From contig JAWLBX010000001.1 in the NCBI GenBank assembly GCA_041687435.1, forward strand, positions 62,001 through 126,000: 64,000 nucleotides of DNA. Reading direction: 5' to 3'. The stretch comes from JACKII01 sp041687435 (GTDB lineage: Bacteria > Pseudomonadota > Alphaproteobacteria > Bin95). Every line of letters begins with the position of its first letter. Position 1 is the stretch's first letter. Shown here piece after piece: positions 62,194-64,000 of this stretch. The notes below the pieces were generated by a model that worked only from the letters and a program-made list of their open reading frames with translations, did not search any database and was not told where the DNA came from. Made by a program: the position numbers and the translations under genes.

Positions 62194-63395
62194 ACTCCCT
62201 CTTGCTCACCGGCCTGGTCGCGATGCTGATCCAGCAGGCTTTTGCGACCGTGGCAAAGATGACCTTGCCCGTGCTGGGGCCGCTAGTCGCCTCCGACATG
62301 CACCTGGACCCAGCCTATATTGGCGTGTTTGTCAGCGTCACCGCGGCCTTCGGCCTGTTCGCAACATTATCCTGCGGCAACTTCATCCGCCGCTATGGCG
62401 CATTGCGCATGAGCCAGTTGACCTTGGTGGTAGTCGGCGCCGGGCTGGCAGTTTTAAGCCTGGGCCTATTGCCGCTGATGATTGTGGCGGCTGCCCTGCT
62501 CGGTCTCGGCGCAACGGTCGCAACCCCTGCCTCCAGTCACATTCTGGCCAAGCATTCGCCCCCGAGATACGCCCCGGTCGTGTTCTCGATCAAGCAAACC
62601 GGCGTGCCGGTAGGGGTGATGGCAACCGGGCTGACCTTGCCGACAATCGCCGTCACATACGGCTGGCCGGCAGCGGTACTGACCGCAGCAGCCGGTTGCT
62701 GCCTGCTGGCGCTGCTCTTGCAGCCGATCCGAGAGCGCTTCGACCGGGACCGGGTGCCGGCGCAGGCATTACACTGGAACGATGCGTTCGGAACGCTGCG
62801 CATGGTGTTGGCAAACCCGGCAACGCGCCCGCTCGCAGCGGCCGGCTTTGCCTTTATCGGCATTCAGGCTGTCTTCACGACTTTCACGGTGACGTATCTG
62901 GTGGAGATCGTCGGCCAATCGGTGGAAACGGCCGGCAGTGTCTTTGGCCTTGCCATGACCATCGCCATTCCGGCCCGCATCCTGTGGGGCTGGGTCGCAA
63001 GCGGGCATGTGCCCGCGAAGTTGTTGCTGGCGGGTTTCGGCATTTCCATGTTCATTGCTGTCGCCGCCATGGGCCTGATGACCAGTGCATGGCCTATGGC
63101 GGGAATTGCCGCGGTGGTGCTGGCATGTTCCGCAACCGCGGTCAGCTGGCATGGTGTGCTGCTCGCGGAAACCGCGCGGCTGGCTCCCGACGGGCAGGTT
63201 GGCAGCATGACCGGCGGGGTGCTTGCCTTTGGCAATCTGGGGCAGATCCTGTTGCCCAGCGCTTTCAGTGCCCTGGTGGTGCTGACTGACAGCTATGTCG
63301 TCGCCTTCTCGCTCTGTGGCGTTCCGGCTGCGGTGGCCGGCCTTTGGCTGCTAAGCGGCCCGCGGCAGCGTGGTGGCGCCGCTGCTATTTCTTGA
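62190..63395 (+). CDS. MFS transporter coupled to mntR
   Basis: A 401-residue permease with about twelve hydrophobic segments and the MFS layout (CGNFIRRYGALRMSQ loop after helix 2, central loop at RFDRDRVPAQ, about residue 190). GTG 62190 overlaps the mntR stop by four bases, so it is almost certainly in the mntR transcript and under Mn control if MntR regulates itself. No metal-transport motif is evident, so it might export or import something else. Convergent with the ABC-2 permease. Confidence 0.83.
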   Translation: MNSLLLTGLVAMLIQQAFATVAKMTLPVLGPLVASDMHLDPAYIGVFVSVTAAFGLFATLSCGNFIRRYGALRMSQLTLVVVGAGLAVLSLGLLPLMIVAAALLGLGATVATPASSHILAKHSPPRYAPVVFSIKQTGVPVGVMATGLTLPTIAVTYGWPAAVLTAAAGCCLLALLLQPIRERFDRDRVPAQALHWNDAFGTLRMVLANPATRPLAAAGFAFIGIQAVFTTFTVTYLVEIVGQSVETAGSVFGLAMTIAIPARILWGWVASGHVPAKLLLAGFGISMFIAVAAMGLMTSAWPMAGIAAVVLACSATAVSWHGVLLAETARLAPDGQVGSMTGGVLAFGNLGQILLPSAFSALVVLTDSYVVAFSLCGVPAAVAGLWLLSGPRQRGGAAAIS

Positions 63396-64000
63396 TTTTG
63401 TAGCCCGTCTTGAAAATCCACCACGTCCCGGCCAGACACAACCCGAGAAACAGGGTGATTGCGCCGAGGCTGATCCAGACATTCACGTCGGCAATGCCAT
63501 AGAAGCTCCAGCGGAAACCGCTGATCAAATACAATACCGGGTTGAACAGAGTCACCGTCTGCCAAAACTCGGGCAACATGTCGATGGAATAGAAACTGCC
63601 GCCAAGAAAGACCATTGGCGTCACCACCAGCAGCGGGATGACCTGCAGCTTCTCGAAATTGTCTGCCCATATGCCGATCAGGAAGCCAAACAGGCTGAAG
63701 GTGATCGCGGTCAATACCAGAAACAACACCATCACCGCCGGATACTCGATGCGCAACGGCACGAAACACCATGCCGTCAGCAGGATGATTGCCCCCAGGA
63801 TTAGCGCCTTGGTCGTTGCAGCACCCACATAGCCGATGACGATCTCGAAGAAAGACACCGGCGCGGACAGCATTTCAAAAATCGTGCCGATGAATTTGGG
63901 AAAGTAGATGGCAAAGCTCGCGTTGGAGAGGCTTTGCGTCATCATGGTCAGCATCAGCAGGCCAGGCACAATGAAGGCGCCGTATTCAACGCCACCGATT
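63385..64000 (-). CDS. ABC-2 type transporter permease, N-terminally cut by window edge
   Basis: At least 205 residues of an ABC-2 membrane subunit. Reading in from the edge, IGGVEYGAFIVPGLLMLTMM and LSNASFAIYFPKFIGTIFEMLSAPVSFFEIVIGY are the ABC-2 family signature, followed by three helices (TKALILGAIILLTAWCF, AVMVLFLVLTAITFSLFGFLIGIWAD, IPLLVVTPMVFLGGSFYSIDMLPEFWQ) and a last TM near the C-terminus. It resembles the polysaccharide/multidrug exporters of the YadH type. Its partner ATPase should lie beyond base 64000. The last bases overlap the MFS stop region by 11 bases. Confidence 0.88.
   Translation of the reverse strand, partial: IGGVEYGAFIVPGLLMLTMMTQSLSNASFAIYFPKFIGTIFEMLSAPVSFFEIVIGYVGAATTKALILGAIILLTAWCFVPLRIEYPAVMVLFLVLTAITFSLFGFLIGIWADNFEKLQVIPLLVVTPMVFLGGSFYSIDMLPEFWQTVTLFNPVLYLISGFRWSFYGIADVNVWISLGAITLFLGLCLAGTWWIFKTGYKIKK

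Noticed and set aside
1..64000. CRISPR arrays, tRNA or rRNA genes, insertion sequences, prophage
   Set aside because: Intergenic regions were read for regular repeats, cloverleaf ends, transposase or integrase genes; none was found.

Overview
The window looks like chromosome from an alphaproteobacterium, probably of the broad Rhodospirillales group. The DNA is GC-rich (roughly 60 percent by eye) and coding-dense, with many 4-base ATGA/GTGA stop-start overlaps. Several gene orders are familiar from that class: ppiD-trpEGDC-moaC-moeA-lexA, ubiH/glnK-amtB/ftsK-lolA, soxBDAG, and uppP-GST near an NDUFA9-like gene. I saw no rRNA, tRNA, CRISPR array, prophage or insertion sequence.

Layout. 0-2.8 kb: a decayed aminotransferase pseudogene faces a TPP-dependent enzyme whose reading frame is broken near its end. 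2.9-13.6 kb: an MFS carrier and tpiA converge; then a long forward operon runs ppiD, trpE, (a palindromic intergenic element), trpG, trpD, trpC, moaC, moeA, lexA. 13.6-18.8 kb: heterotetrameric sarcosine oxidase soxBDAG on the minus strand. 18.9-28.2 kb: AsmA, a UbiH-type hydroxylase, glnK-amtB behind a sigma-54 promoter, ftsK, lolA and an SDR. 28.2-36.3 kb: a minus-strand flagellar operon (flgB, flgC, fliE, fliQ, a lytic transglycosylase, flhA, fliR, flhB and a coiled-coil protein) with fliI divergent.

36.2-48.3 kb: a methyltransferase, glyoxalase II, two separate DppBC-type permease pairs without a binding protein or ATPase, a metallophosphoesterase, a DmdB/FadD-like acyl-CoA ligase, a small conserved protein, a strong terminator with a possible small RNA, a cold-shock protein, an FKBP isomerase, and a paired acyl-CoA dehydrogenase. 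48.5-49.8 kb: a two-gene cassette of a membrane-anchored protein with what looks like a trypsin-co-occurring (trypco2) domain, followed at once by a secreted six-cysteine protein. This is the least explained module here. 49.9-58 kb: metY with a one-base frameshift, an HCCA isomerase, a CaiB/BaiF CoA-transferase, rimI-tsaB, uppP, a GST, a SIMPL-like secreted protein and an NDUFA9-like protein. 57.9-64 kb: a TroABCD/MntABCD-type metal ABC importer divergent from mntR, with a clear MntR-box-like operator between them; an MFS carrier translationally coupled to mntR; and a partial ABC-2 permease at the right edge.

How it fits together: most of the window is housekeeping (tryptophan and molybdopterin synthesis, SOS control, nitrogen sensing, division, envelope, motility) plus uptake and oxidation of small organic compounds (sarcosine, acyl-CoAs, peptides). 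Three genes carry frame lesions. The aminotransferase is a true pseudogene, because it has lost the region with its catalytic lysine; the other two could be recent mutations or sequence errors.
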